From contig NZ_CP194902.1 in the NCBI RefSeq assembly GCF_051027545.1, positions 496,001 through 560,000 on the forward strand: a stretch of DNA of 64,000 nucleotides. The letters are read 5' to 3'. The notes under the pieces were generated by a model, which saw only the letters and a list, made by a program, of their open reading frames with translations, was not told where the DNA came from and did not search any database. This stretch comes from Methylocaldum sp002005105 (GTDB lineage: Bacteria > Pseudomonadota > Gammaproteobacteria > Methylococcales > Methylococcaceae). Position numbers and translations under genes: made by a program. Position 1 is the stretch's first letter, and each line of letters begins with the position of its first letter. Shown here piece by piece: positions 41,577 to 50,978 of this stretch.

Positions 41577-42226
41577 GGATGCGGGTCTCGCCCCGCCGGC
41601 GAGATACCTTTCTTTGTGCGGCCAAAGAAAAGTACCCAAAAGAAAGGCCGCCCGAATGGCGCCCTTAATCCTGCGCTTCTCGCCTCGGACCGGGGGCGAC
41701 CGAAGGGCCATCCCTGTCCCTCGGTCGCCGCGCGCGATCCCTCGCGCGCCCTTTCAGGCTGTTCCGGTCCGAGGCTCCGATGCTCGGGGTCGCCATACGG
41801 GAAGGAGACCGAAATCCTTTTTATCGAACAATGGTCAATCCCGAAACAGACTACTGTGAGGCGATTGCCGATCTCGCCAGTGGAGTGTGGATAGAGTTGT
41901 TTAAGCGGACAAAGACGTGTGTTTTCCTCCCGTTTGCCGCGCCGAGCACCGGAGCTTTCGGCGGGAATAACCCGTAAGGGGCGCAGAATGGATTCTGCGC
42001 GGCGATCGAGGGCCAAGGATGGCCCTTCGATCGCCTCTCGCCGAAAGCGAGGAGCACAGGATTCAAGCGGCAACCGGGCGGCCTTTTCTTTGGCTACTTT
42101 CTTTTGGCCGAGCAAAAGACCAATTCGCCAGGAGCGAATTGGGACAGCGGAACGCTGGCCCGAAGGGCGAAGTCCACGGACGGACTTCGCAGCGTAGTCC
42201 GCGTGCGGGGCGACACCCCGCTTTAA
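41577..42226. repeat. large imperfect palindromic element
   Basis: About 650 bases with mirrored ends: GGATGCGGGTCTCGCCCCG on the left, CGGGGCGACACCCCGC on the right. Just inside each end are CAAAGAAAAGTACCCAAAAG- and TTCTTTGGCTACTTTC-type arms. The middle has a unique stretch (about 41812-41945) with no credible gene. The same architecture recurs at 59955-60566. It fills the 811-base gap between the Wzc-like and polymerase-like genes; the frames open here are not gene-like. Confidence 0.8.
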
Positions 42227-42309
42227 AACAAATCCCCGCCGAAGGCGAACATCTACGTGCTTGCCCAACATCAACCAGCTTCCTCACACTAGAAAAAACC
42301 AAAATCCTT

Positions 42310-44544
42310 TTAAACCGCCTTCGGATACGCATACCCGTAATACGGGTAATACGACGACCCTTCTTTCATGTCGTTCATGATGAAGCCGTTCGGCTTGATG
42401 CCCACGTGCTGGAAGCGACGGAAGCTGACCTCCAGTTCCTGCGCGGTGTAGCGTCCTTCCTTGACCACCAGGAAGGTGGCGTCGGCGTGTTTGCCGATGA
42501 TGGCGGCGTCGGTGGCACCCAGGATCGGCGGCGAGTCGATCACGATGTGGTTGTAGAAGGCTTTCAGGTCCTCCAGGATCGCGTCCAGGCCGCCGAGCAC
42601 CAGCAATTCCGCGGGGTTCGACACGTTCCGCCCCTTCGAGATGAAATCCACTCCCACCTCGGGAAGGCTGGTGATCGTCTCGGCCAGAGAAGCCGTACCG
42701 GCAAGGAGATCCGAGAGCCCCTGCTCTTTCTGAACGGAAAAGGCTTCATGCAGCCGACCGTTGCGGAGGTCGGCGTCGATGATCAGCACCCGCTTCCGGA
42801 TGCTGGCCAACAGCGCAGCCAGATTCGAACTGACGAAAGACTTACCCATGCCGGGCGCGGGACTGCTGATCATGATGATCTTGCTTTCGCCGCTGGCGAG
42901 CGTGGCTTCCAAAGTCGTCCGCAGGGCGCGCAGCGATTCGACCGAAATGTCGTGGGGCGCCTGGCTGGCCAGCACCGCCGGTTGATCCTGATCGACCAAT
43001 CTCGCCAGACGCTTTTGCTTCTTGCTGTGCGGTATCGCCGCGTAAAGGGGAATCCCGACCCGGTATTCCAGCAGTGCCGGGTAATTGTCGTGACGCTGCA
43101 GCGAATTGCGCAGGAATACGATCGCCGCCCCCAAGGTCATGCCCAGCACCGTGGCTATGGCGATAAGGAGCATCGGCTTAGGCCAGTGCGGTTTTTCCGG
43201 GATAACGGCAAAATCGACGATACGGGAATTGCCGATCGATCCCGCGGCGGCCACGCGCTGTTCCTGGGCACTGTTCAGCAGCGAGGTATACAGCTCGGTA
43301 TTGACCTGCACGTCGCGCGACAGGCTCACCATGTTTTGCTGCGTGCGCGGCAGCTCCTTGATCCGCTTGTTGAGGTCCGCCAGCTTGCGCTCGACCCGGC
43401 CGATCTGGGCCTTGGTCGCCATCATGTCGGGGTGCGCGTCCGTAAGGCGCTGGGTCTGTTCCTCGTACTTTTGTCTGAGCTGGATGCCCAGGGTTTCCAT
43501 TTCCGCCGCCTGCTTCAAGAGCACCTCGGCCTCGGCGGAGATGTCGACCGCGCCGTGTTGCTGCCGGTATGCGCTCAATGCCTGCTCCGCCCGTTCCAGA
43601 CGCTCCTTCACGACAGGCAACTGGCTTTCGAGGAAGGCCAATTTTTGCCCGGCTTCCGCCGATTCCCAGTTCACCGTCGCATTTACATAGGTCGTGGCGA
43701 TGTCGTTGACCGATTTGGCGAGCTGCTCAGGCTCGCGCCCCTTGAGTTCGACGTTGAGAATATCCGTATCCTTGGAGGCTTCCTTGACGGTGAACGCCTT
43801 CTTCAGTTTTTCGATGGCCGTCAGTCGGCTTTCCCGGGTCAGATCGAAATAAGTGCCGGGATGGGCCTTGAGTTCCGAAACCTTGATCACGACCGGTACG
43901 GCTTCGCCCACATCGATCTCGACGCTGTCGCCTACCCGTCCCTCGCCCACCGGTTCTCCCTTGGGGTCGAGCAGTTGAAAGCGCCCGCCGTCCAGAGCGA
44001 TCAGGGTGAAGTCTTTTCCCAGATACCGATCGGGAACGGTGAACTCGGCGACCTTGATCCTCTCGCCGCCGAAGGCCCAGCGGTTGAAGCCCCACCAGGC
44101 GCCGGCCACGCCGTCATGCGGATCGTGCCAGCGCGCGAGCGTCTCGCCGATCAGAGGAAGATACCTGGGCGTGACCTCCACCGTCAGATTCAGACCGTCG
44201 ACGACCTTGCCGAGAACCGAACGGGATCTCAGGATTTCGACCTCCCGCTGCGCCCTCGGATTTTCGGCCTCGGCCGGAGACTTGCTGGCCTCGCTGCGGA
44301 GCGGGGCCGTGAGCAGTGCCTTGTTCTTGTCGATCCGCAACAGGGCATCCGCCTTGTACGTGCGGGGCGCGAAGATCAGATAGACCACCGTCACCGTCAA
44401 TATCGAAAGCAATGTCAGAAGGATGGTTTTCTTGCCTTCGAGCAACAGATCGACATAGTCCCTGATGCTGACGCTCGGCTCCTCGATCCGCGACAGGTTC
44501 GGCGGCGGGAGCAGGCTAATCTCGTTATGTCCGTGCATATTCAT
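42310..44544 (-). CDS. exopolysaccharide chain-length regulator and tyrosine autokinase (Wzc-like)
   Basis: A 744-residue inner-membrane protein. A Wzz-type domain (about 20-200) follows a first membrane segment (LLTLLSILTVTVVYLIFA). The periplasmic part has a long coiled coil (about 290-430), then a second membrane segment (PMLLIAIATVLGMTLGAAI). The cytosolic BY-kinase domain has Walker A SPAPGMGKS, Walker A' VLIIDADLR and Walker B HIVIDSPPI. The tail GSSYYPYYGYAYPKAV supplies the tyrosine cluster for autophosphorylation. No matching low-molecular-weight phosphatase gene is seen. Confidence 0.92.
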   Translation of the reverse strand: MNMHGHNEISLLPPPNLSRIEEPSVSIRDYVDLLLEGKKTILLTLLSILTVTVVYLIFAPRTYKADALLRIDKNKALLTAPLRSEASKSPAEAENPRAQREVEILRSRSVLGKVVDGLNLTVEVTPRYLPLIGETLARWHDPHDGVAGAWWGFNRWAFGGERIKVAEFTVPDRYLGKDFTLIALDGGRFQLLDPKGEPVGEGRVGDSVEIDVGEAVPVVIKVSELKAHPGTYFDLTRESRLTAIEKLKKAFTVKEASKDTDILNVELKGREPEQLAKSVNDIATTYVNATVNWESAEAGQKLAFLESQLPVVKERLERAEQALSAYRQQHGAVDISAEAEVLLKQAAEMETLGIQLRQKYEEQTQRLTDAHPDMMATKAQIGRVERKLADLNKRIKELPRTQQNMVSLSRDVQVNTELYTSLLNSAQEQRVAAAGSIGNSRIVDFAVIPEKPHWPKPMLLIAIATVLGMTLGAAIVFLRNSLQRHDNYPALLEYRVGIPLYAAIPHSKKQKRLARLVDQDQPAVLASQAPHDISVESLRALRTTLEATLASGESKIIMISSPAPGMGKSFVSSNLAALLASIRKRVLIIDADLRNGRLHEAFSVQKEQGLSDLLAGTASLAETITSLPEVGVDFISKGRNVSNPAELLVLGGLDAILEDLKAFYNHIVIDSPPILGATDAAIIGKHADATFLVVKEGRYTAQELEVSFRRFQHVGIKPNGFIMNDMKEGSSYYPYYGYAYPKAV

Positions 44545-44675
44545 GACTCAATCCACATATCGATTCGGTTGAAAGAGACTGAAGTCCATTCGTATCTTCG
44601 AAGCCATTTGCCGGGAACAACAAACGCCCCTTCGATTTCACGCCGGCCAGGCTTATCTCGGACGAACCGTCAGTT

Positions 44676-44749
44676 GTAGGTCGGCAACCCTTTGCCGACG
44701 AAGGTGCCGGTAGTATCCATTAGCGTCGGGAAAGGATTCCCGACCTACT
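44676..44749. repeat. paired GTCGGCAA and GTCGGGAA palindromes
   Basis: Two hairpins (GTCGGCAA/TTGCCGAC, then GTCGGGAA/TTCCCGAC) with GTAGG and CCTAC outer ends lie in the 259-base gap between the Wza-like and Wzc-like genes. Nothing else is seen in this gap. Confidence 0.75.
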
Positions 44750-44803
44750 GCGGGTTCTGCTTCGGGAGAGAAGTCGAAAGACGAAGCGCTTCCGGCGACC
44801 GGG

Positions 44804-45958
44804 CTAGAACCCATAAAACGCCCCTCGGGTCATGACCTGGCTAAAGGACGACGGCAGCAACTGGTTGAGTACCCTCGACCATTGAGTGACACCCGCCGTA
44901 CCCACGAAAACGATGTCGTGCGGCTGCAGCGAAAATTGTTCGGCCAGAATCATGGCATCGGGCGATTCTCCGTCGAGCTGAAAAATTTCCGGCTTGGTCT
45001 GTCCGGCCCGAATGACGTAAATCTCCTCCGTGTTGGAGGTATTGAAGTCGACTCCGTTGGATTCCGACAAAGCCTGGGCGAGCGTCATTTTGCCCTTGTG
45101 GATTTGCAGCGCCTGCTGCCGCCCCACTTCGCCGGTGACGAAGACCTTGCTGTGGTAGCGATCGGGTACGTTCAGCACGTCGCCGTCCATCAGCTGCAAG
45201 TTCTGGCCGTTATTGCCCTGTTCATAAAGGGCTTGGAGGTTGATCGGATAGAGCTTTTCCCCGCGCGACAAGGTCACGTGACTCAAATCCGCCTCCGCCG
45301 TCACGCCGCCCGCGCGACTGATGGCTTCCGCGACATTGAGCGGCGTATCCACCATCGACTGGACCCCCGGATGTTTCACCTCGCCGACCACGGCAACTTT
45401 GTGGGCCTCGAACGAGAGCACGCGGACATCGAGCTTGACCTTCTTGAAATATTTGGAAAGCCCCTCGCTCAACAGATCCCTGATTTCGGACACGGTTTTG
45501 TCCGCCACGTGAACGGTGCCGACATAGGGATAGAAGATCGTGCCGTCATCTTGAACGACCTTGCCCGCCAGTTCGGGCAGAATCTTCTCTCCGCCCGGAT
45601 CGTTGAGCTCGGGGTGATCCCAAACCGTGATCTGCAACCGGTCGTGCGGCCCGACCCGGTACGGCCCCGCCCCCGCTTCCGAGCTCGGCAGGGTGAGCTT
45701 ACTGGCGTCTTGCAGTCTTGCGTTTTCCCGCTCGATGATCAAATCGGCGGTGATCGGCACGATCTTGACCTTCTCCTTGACCAGCTTGCCGTCCTTCATG
45801 ACCGGCACGGTCGCGTCCGAGATATCGCTGCCCCGCTTCATATCCATGCCGGGGGTCAGCGAACAGCCGGGGAGAAAAACGGACAGCCACAGCACCAGAA
45901 TCCCGGCCAGCGCCCCCGGCTTCCCGACCAACGAATTCGAAAATGACGATGCAATCAT
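44804..45958 (-). CDS. polysaccharide export outer-membrane lipoprotein (Wza-like)
   Basis: A 384-residue protein. The signal ends in a lipobox, FLPGC, giving lipidation at cysteine 32. The Poly_export domain begins GPYRVGPHDRLQITVWDHPEL, followed by two SLBB domains (HKVAVVGEVKHPGVQSMVD and SKVFVTGEVGRQQALQIH). The end, ELSPHDIVFV-like QPHDIVFVGTAGVTQWSRVLNQLL, matches the C-terminal helix that forms the pore. It exports the polymer through the outer membrane. It lies 31 bases after the initiating transferase gene. Confidence 0.92.
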   Translation of the reverse strand: MIASSFSNSLVGKPGALAGILVLWLSVFLPGCSLTPGMDMKRGSDISDATVPVMKDGKLVKEKVKIVPITADLIIERENARLQDASKLTLPSSEAGAGPYRVGPHDRLQITVWDHPELNDPGGEKILPELAGKVVQDDGTIFYPYVGTVHVADKTVSEIRDLLSEGLSKYFKKVKLDVRVLSFEAHKVAVVGEVKHPGVQSMVDTPLNVAEAISRAGGVTAEADLSHVTLSRGEKLYPINLQALYEQGNNGQNLQLMDGDVLNVPDRYHSKVFVTGEVGRQQALQIHKGKMTLAQALSESNGVDFNTSNTEEIYVIRAGQTKPEIFQLDGESPDAMILAEQFSLQPHDIVFVGTAGVTQWSRVLNQLLPSSFSQVMTRGAFYGF

Positions 45959-45989
45959 GGATGCTTACCCCTTTCCCGCAAGGCCCACA

Positions 45990-47417
45990 TCAATAGGCGT
46001 TCTTGTTGACGAAGCCGGACACGACGGTTCTCATGGCGATCTCCAGATCGAACCAGACCGACCAGTTCTGGATGTAATAAAGATCGTGCTCGATGCGCTT
46101 GTTCAGGTCGGTGTCGCCGCGCCAGCCGTTCACTTGCGCCCAGCCGGTGATGCCGGCCTTCACCATGTGCTTCTTCATGTAGTTCGGCACCTGATCCTTG
46201 AACACTTCCACGAAATCCGGGCGCTCGGGCCGCGGACCCACCAGCGACATGTCGCCCATGAGTACGTTGATGAGCTGCGGCAGTTCGTCCAGGCTGCTCT
46301 TGCGCAGGAAGGCCCCGAACGGCGTGGCGCGGTTTTCGCCGGGCTTCGCCCAGACCGGACCGGTTTTCGACTCCGCGTTCATCGGCATGGACCGGAACTT
46401 GAGCATAACGAACGAGCGATTGTTCCAACCTACCCGCTCCTGTCGATAGAACACCGGCCCCGGCGAGCTGAGTTTTACCCCGACGGCGATGAACAGCATC
46501 ACCGGGCTTGCCAGGATCAGGAGAACGAGTGCCAACAGACGGTCTTCGATTTCCTTGATGTAGCGGTTGATGCCGTGCAACGGCGACACCGAAATATCGA
46601 GCGTCGGGATGCCGGCGACTTCGTTCAGATTCAGGAACTTGCTCATCTTGAAAGCGAAGCAGTCGATCACCAGCCGGATGCTGACCGGCAAATGACGCAG
46701 TTCGTGAAGCACCTGCTCCGCGCGCGACTCGCCCTTGAACGGAAACGCAACCCAGACTTCGTCGATGGCTTCGCGCGTCACCAGGGACGCCAGATCCTTG
46801 AGCCCGCCGAGCCGAGGCAGGGAAACATCTCCGGCCAGCCCTCTGGGATTGGCGCGGTCGTCGACATAACCGATCACCTGCAAACCGGCCCACGGCGATT
46901 CGTTCAACTGCCGGCTCGCGGCGATCGCCATCTCGTTCAGCCCGACCATCACGATCCGGCCTTGCTGCCAGCCGCGGGCGCGCAATATCCGGAGCACGCG
47001 CGAAAGCACCGCTCGCGAGAGAACGACGAACAGAAAGCCCAGCACGCCCCAGGTCGCGATCCAGCGATAGCTGGAACCAAGCCACACATGCAAGCGGACC
47101 AGGGCGACGATGGATACGACCGAGATCAAGGTGAATAGCCAGGCTCGCAGGATGCGGACCAGTTCCCCCCGCATCGCATCGTTACGCCACGGGCGATAAA
47201 TCTGCCCGATCTCGAAGAAAATGATGGCTCCCAGAATGCCGAGAGCGATCACGACCCTATGGTCCTGATCGATGACCGGCTTCTGATGCCAGAAATAAAA
47301 GGCGACCCAAGCAGCGGCCAGCAGCATCGCGATGTCCAGAAATCTCAACAACACGATCACTGTGTGCCCATACTGTTTGTAAAGTCCTCTGAATACGATT
47401 CCAAAACCGAGTGGCAT
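45990..47417 (-). CDS. undecaprenyl-phosphate glucose/sugar phosphotransferase (WcaJ/GumD-like)
   Basis: A 475-residue membrane protein with four N-terminal membrane segments, a cytosolic CoA-binding-like domain (GRIVMVGLNEMAIAAS), and a C-terminal bacterial sugar-transferase domain. The latter contains a membrane helix (LALVLLILASPVMLFIAVGVKL), the catalytic PVFYRQERVGWNNRSF region, KFRSMPMNAE, LRKSSLDELPQLINVL and GPRPERP. It moves a sugar phosphate to undecaprenyl phosphate and so starts each repeat unit. It is the first gene of the polysaccharide run. Confidence 0.93.
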   Translation of the reverse strand: MPLGFGIVFRGLYKQYGHTVIVLLRFLDIAMLLAAAWVAFYFWHQKPVIDQDHRVVIALGILGAIIFFEIGQIYRPWRNDAMRGELVRILRAWLFTLISVVSIVALVRLHVWLGSSYRWIATWGVLGFLFVVLSRAVLSRVLRILRARGWQQGRIVMVGLNEMAIAASRQLNESPWAGLQVIGYVDDRANPRGLAGDVSLPRLGGLKDLASLVTREAIDEVWVAFPFKGESRAEQVLHELRHLPVSIRLVIDCFAFKMSKFLNLNEVAGIPTLDISVSPLHGINRYIKEIEDRLLALVLLILASPVMLFIAVGVKLSSPGPVFYRQERVGWNNRSFVMLKFRSMPMNAESKTGPVWAKPGENRATPFGAFLRKSSLDELPQLINVLMGDMSLVGPRPERPDFVEVFKDQVPNYMKKHMVKAGITGWAQVNGWRGDTDLNKRIEHDLYYIQNWSVWFDLEIAMRTVVSGFVNKNAY

Positions 47418-47626
47418 GTTCGTGAACCTCTTGTTATTCCTCGCGACATCGAGAAGGCTGCCGAGTACGGAGACAGAGACAGCCTTCGAGCATTAGCCTA
47501 CGGGAGCAAGATGAGCGAACTGCCGAGGGAAAAATTAAAATCAGATGAGGATTGGATTATTTTTGGCGAAGGGTTCTTGGAGCAGTTTCCACTCGCACGG
47601 AAGGATTGACTGCAAATGGCCTGTTA
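47418..47626. other. intergenic stretch with a possible gene remnant
   Basis: A plus-strand frame open to 47609 ends in EDWIIFGEGFLEQFPLARKD and has moderately protein-like composition, with an ATG at 47511. It overlaps the start of the sugar phosphotransferase gene and has no ribosome binding site or recognised family. It may be the tail of a lost gene; the divergent or upstream promoter of the polysaccharide run must also lie here. Confidence 0.25.
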
Positions 47627-47964
47627 GAGTGTTTTTCACCGCCGTTCAGCGGCGAGGATCGGGAAATTCGTAGGTCGGCAATCCTTTGCCGACACACCGA
47701 GTTGGCGAAGGGCTTTGTCGGAAGGGCAGCTCTGGCGCTCCCGGAGACGCCGTTTGCGATTGGAAGGGTCGCGACTAAAGCGACCGTTTGCGATTGGAAG
47801 GGGCCGATTAAAGCGTTTTCCATCCCGGTGTACAGATTCGTTCCGGGAGGGGAGAACGTAGGTCGGCAATCCCTTGCCGACAAAGCCCTTCGCCGAGCCG
47901 ATACGTCGGCAAGGGATTGCCGACCTACATATCCGAATCCCTTACACCGATTCGGAAAACGCTC
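47627..47964. repeat. MITE-like element with hairpin-core array
   Basis: The ends are GAGTGTTTTTCAC on the left and, on the opposite strand, GAGCGTTTTCCGAA on the right, flanked by TTA and TAA. Inside are GTCGGCAA palindromes and two or three TTTGCGATTGGAAGGG blocks with self-complementary cores, including a perfect GGTCGC/GCGACC stem around GACTAAA (about 47765-47785). It lies between the polysaccharide and nuo loci. One more TTTGCGATTGG copy follows before the nuoN stop. Confidence 0.75.
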
Positions 47965-48000
47965 TAAACGCCCGTTTGCGATTGGAAAAGGATTGCCGAC

Positions 48001-49452
48001 CTACTGCTGCGCGGCGCTTTGCTTCGGAACGTTGATCTCCGGATGCAGCAGATCGATGAAGGGGGCCGGATAAACGCCCAGGCCGAAGATCAGGAGAAGC
48101 AATATCGCCAATACCAGATGCGCCCCGACCGGCCGGGCCTTCGGTCTCGCTTGCAGCGCGGCGGGCGCTTGGGCCATTTGAAAGACGATGCGGATGTAAT
48201 AGTAGAGCCCCAGTCCACTGCCGATGATGAGCGCGCCCAGCAACATCCAGAGCGCCCCATGACTTCCGGCGGTGAACAAATAGAACTTGCCGATGAATCC
48301 GGCGGTCAGCGGTATGCCGGCCAGAGAGAGGAGCGCCACGCTGAACACGGTCGCGAGCCAGGGACGAGTCCAGAACAGGCCGGTATAATCGTCCAATTCC
48401 TCCGCTTCGCGATCGGCCGGACTCATCACCGTCACCACGCCGAATGCCGCCAGCGTCATGGCGAAATAAGCGGCGAGATAAACCAGCAGCGCCTCGGCCG
48501 CCAAGTTTCCGCCAACGACGTTCGCCGCGACCGGCGCCACCAGCAGATAGCCCATGTGACCTATCGAGGAATAGGCCAGAATGCGCTTGACATTGTTCTG
48601 CCGCAAGGCGAGAAAATTGCCCACCAGCATGGAAACCACGGCGATCAAGGCCAGAAGTACGCCCACCACCGGAACGCGAAAAACGCCGCTTTCCAGTCCG
48701 TAGCGCAGCAGCAGGATAAAAACCGAGCCCTTGGAAACCGTGGCGAGCAGGGCCGTGATCGGCGCCGGCGCCCCTTGATAGACGTCGGCGGTCCACAGAT
48801 GAAAGGGCACCAGCGATAGTTTGAAACCCACGGCCACCAGGATCAGGATAGTTCCGATGACGGAAGGAAAGGTTCCGGGCCTCCCGCCCAAGACCGCGAA
48901 CTCCATGGTGCCCGTCTCGGCGTAGACCAAGGCCATGCCGAACAGCAGGAAGGCCGAGGCTACGCCGGACAGCACGAGATATTTGATGCCCGCTTCCAAC
49001 GCCCGGTTTTCGCGCAGCGGATAGGCGATGAGCGCGAACAGCGACACGCTGAGGATCTCGAGCCCCAGGAAGAACGACGCAAAATGATGGGCGGCCGCCA
49101 GAACTCCGGCACCCAGCAGCGCCGTCAGAATCAGCAGATATACTTCTTCCTGGTGGCCCTCGCGAACGCGGAAATACTCCCAGCACAGCACCGCCGCGAC
49201 CAGGCCCGCGGCGTAGGCCATGACGGTAAAGACCAGGGCGTAGCGATCCACCAGCACGAGCGGCGTGATCAGCCTCGGCACGAGATCCGAAACCAGCGGG
49301 ACCGTGATCAGCGAGATCAGAATGCCGGCGACCGTCAGGAGGAAGGCGAGACGATGATTGCGGTGTACGGCGATGGCCAGCATCACGATCACCGCCACGG
49401 CCGACAGCGCGATCAAAGGCAAAAGCGCGAGAAGATCGGTTGCGGTGATCAT
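48001..49452 (-). CDS. nuoN: NADH-quinone oxidoreductase subunit N
   Basis: A 483-residue antiporter-like membrane subunit of complex I with about 14 membrane helices. Lysines and glutamates of the proton channel lie in AGIKYLVLSGVASAFLLFGM and KLSLVPFHLWTADVYQGAPA. It is the last gene of the operon, and its start overlaps the nuoM stop (ATGA). A MITE-like copy begins 37 bases beyond its end. Confidence 0.93.
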   Translation of the reverse strand: MITATDLLALLPLIALSAVAVIVMLAIAVHRNHRLAFLLTVAGILISLITVPLVSDLVPRLITPLVLVDRYALVFTVMAYAAGLVAAVLCWEYFRVREGHQEEVYLLILTALLGAGVLAAAHHFASFFLGLEILSVSLFALIAYPLRENRALEAGIKYLVLSGVASAFLLFGMALVYAETGTMEFAVLGGRPGTFPSVIGTILILVAVGFKLSLVPFHLWTADVYQGAPAPITALLATVSKGSVFILLLRYGLESGVFRVPVVGVLLALIAVVSMLVGNFLALRQNNVKRILAYSSIGHMGYLLVAPVAANVVGGNLAAEALLVYLAAYFAMTLAAFGVVTVMSPADREAEELDDYTGLFWTRPWLATVFSVALLSLAGIPLTAGFIGKFYLFTAGSHGALWMLLGALIIGSGLGLYYYIRIVFQMAQAPAALQARPKARPVGAHLVLAILLLLIFGLGVYPAPFIDLLHPEINVPKQSAAQQ

Positions 49453-50978
49453 GGCTCTCCCCGATCCGCCAAACGCTCGCCCGGCGGTTGCGAATCATTC
49501 TGTTGGGCGACGCCCTCTCCCCAGCCTCTCAAACTATTCTTCAGCCACGTATCGGAGACGTCCAGCATGGACTGCGGATACATCCCGATCCAAACCGTCG
49601 CCACGATCAGAAAACCCATCAGGGCCAATTCGCGCGCGCCGAAATCGCGGATTCGATGAATCTCCCGCGTTTCGCCGTGGAAAGCCCGTTGAATCAGGAT
49701 CAGCGAATAAACCGGCGCTATGATCAAACCCAAGGCCGCGGCTGCCGTCATGGCGGCATCCACCCGGTAAGCGCCCAGCAGCACCAGGAACTCGCCGATG
49801 AAATTGCCGAGCCCCGGCATGCCGAGCGCAGCCACGGAAAAGAACAATCCGATGGCCGCCATGCGCGGCACGTCGGTCCATAACCCGCCCATCCGATTCA
49901 TGTCGCGGGTATGGACGCGCTCCTGCACCGCGCCGGCCAGGACGAACAGGGCGGCCGACGAAATGCCGTGGGCCAGCAAGGTAATCACCACTCCTTGCAG
50001 CGCCAGCGCATTCCAGGCAAACAGCCCGACCAGCACGAATCCCATGTGGCTGACGCTGCTGTAAGCGACCAGTCGCTTCATGTCCGACTGCGCGAAAGCG
50101 AGCATGCCGCCATAAAGAATGCCGGCCACGCCCAATCCCATCGCGATGGGGGAAAAATCGGCAACGGTTTCGGGAAACAGCGGGATCACGAAACGCAGCA
50201 AGCCGTAGGCGCCGGTTTTCAGCATCACCCCCGCCAGAATGACGCTGCCCCCGGTCGGCGCCTGGGTGTGCGCGTCCGGCAGCCAGGTATGGAACGGCAC
50301 GCCCGGCAGTTTTACGGTGAAGGCGATGAAGAATCCCAGCATCAGCCACCAGGCGGTATTGAGCTCGAGACTCGTCTGCAAGAGGTCGAAGTAGTCGAAG
50401 GTATAAACGCCGGCATCTCGTTGATGGATGATCACCAGAACCACCATGGCCAGCAACATCAAGAGTCCCGAGACCTGGGTGAACAAAAAGAACTTGATCG
50501 CCGCGTAAGCCCGGTTCTCGTGTCCCCACAGCGCGATCAGGAAATACATGGGTACGATCATGATTTCCCAGAACACGAAGAATAGAAACAGATCCAGCGC
50601 GAGGAACACGCCTAGCACGCCGGCCAGCGTCCACAGGAGATTGAAGTGGAAAAACCCCACCCGCTCCCTGATCTCGGTCCAGGACGCCGCCACGGCCATG
50701 AGACCGAGAAAAACCGTCAAGGCGACCAGCAACAGACTGACGCCGTCCAGTCCGAGATGAAAGCTGATGCCGAAGCGGGGTATCCAGTGCAGGCGGATAT
50801 CGTCCAGCCAAACGCCGGCTTCGGGAAAGCCGCCGGCGAAATAAGGGATCAGCAACGCCCCGTCCACTATCAACGTCATGAGGGCGATCCAGCGGGGGGC
50901 GTTCGCACCGTAGCGCTCCGCCTGCCAGGCGAGCAGGCCGCCGACCGCCAGCACCAGAATCAGCGCTGCGAGCATCAC
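49449..50978 (-). CDS. nuoM: NADH-quinone oxidoreductase subunit M
   Basis: A 509-residue proton-pumping membrane subunit. FGISFHLGLDGVSLLLVALT, the conserved glutamate in FVFWEIMIVPMYFLI, and VKLPGVPFHTWLPDAHTQAP with the channel lysine are all present. Length is normal. Start and stop overlap nuoL and nuoN by four bases each. Confidence 0.95.
   Translation of the reverse strand: MMLAALILVLAVGGLLAWQAERYGANAPRWIALMTLIVDGALLIPYFAGGFPEAGVWLDDIRLHWIPRFGISFHLGLDGVSLLLVALTVFLGLMAVAASWTEIRERVGFFHFNLLWTLAGVLGVFLALDLFLFFVFWEIMIVPMYFLIALWGHENRAYAAIKFFLFTQVSGLLMLLAMVVLVIIHQRDAGVYTFDYFDLLQTSLELNTAWWLMLGFFIAFTVKLPGVPFHTWLPDAHTQAPTGGSVILAGVMLKTGAYGLLRFVIPLFPETVADFSPIAMGLGVAGILYGGMLAFAQSDMKRLVAYSSVSHMGFVLVGLFAWNALALQGVVITLLAHGISSAALFVLAGAVQERVHTRDMNRMGGLWTDVPRMAAIGLFFSVAALGMPGLGNFIGEFLVLLGAYRVDAAMTAAAALGLIIAPVYSLILIQRAFHGETREIHRIRDFGARELALMGFLIVATVWIGMYPQSMLDVSDTWLKNSLRGWGEGVAQQNDSQPPGERLADRGEP

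Noticed and set aside
42019..44679. 886-codon plus-strand frame opposite the Wzc-like gene
   Set aside because: It is composed of antisense codons with His/Arg/Gly-rich low-complexity translation. The minus strand encodes a clear tyrosine kinase.
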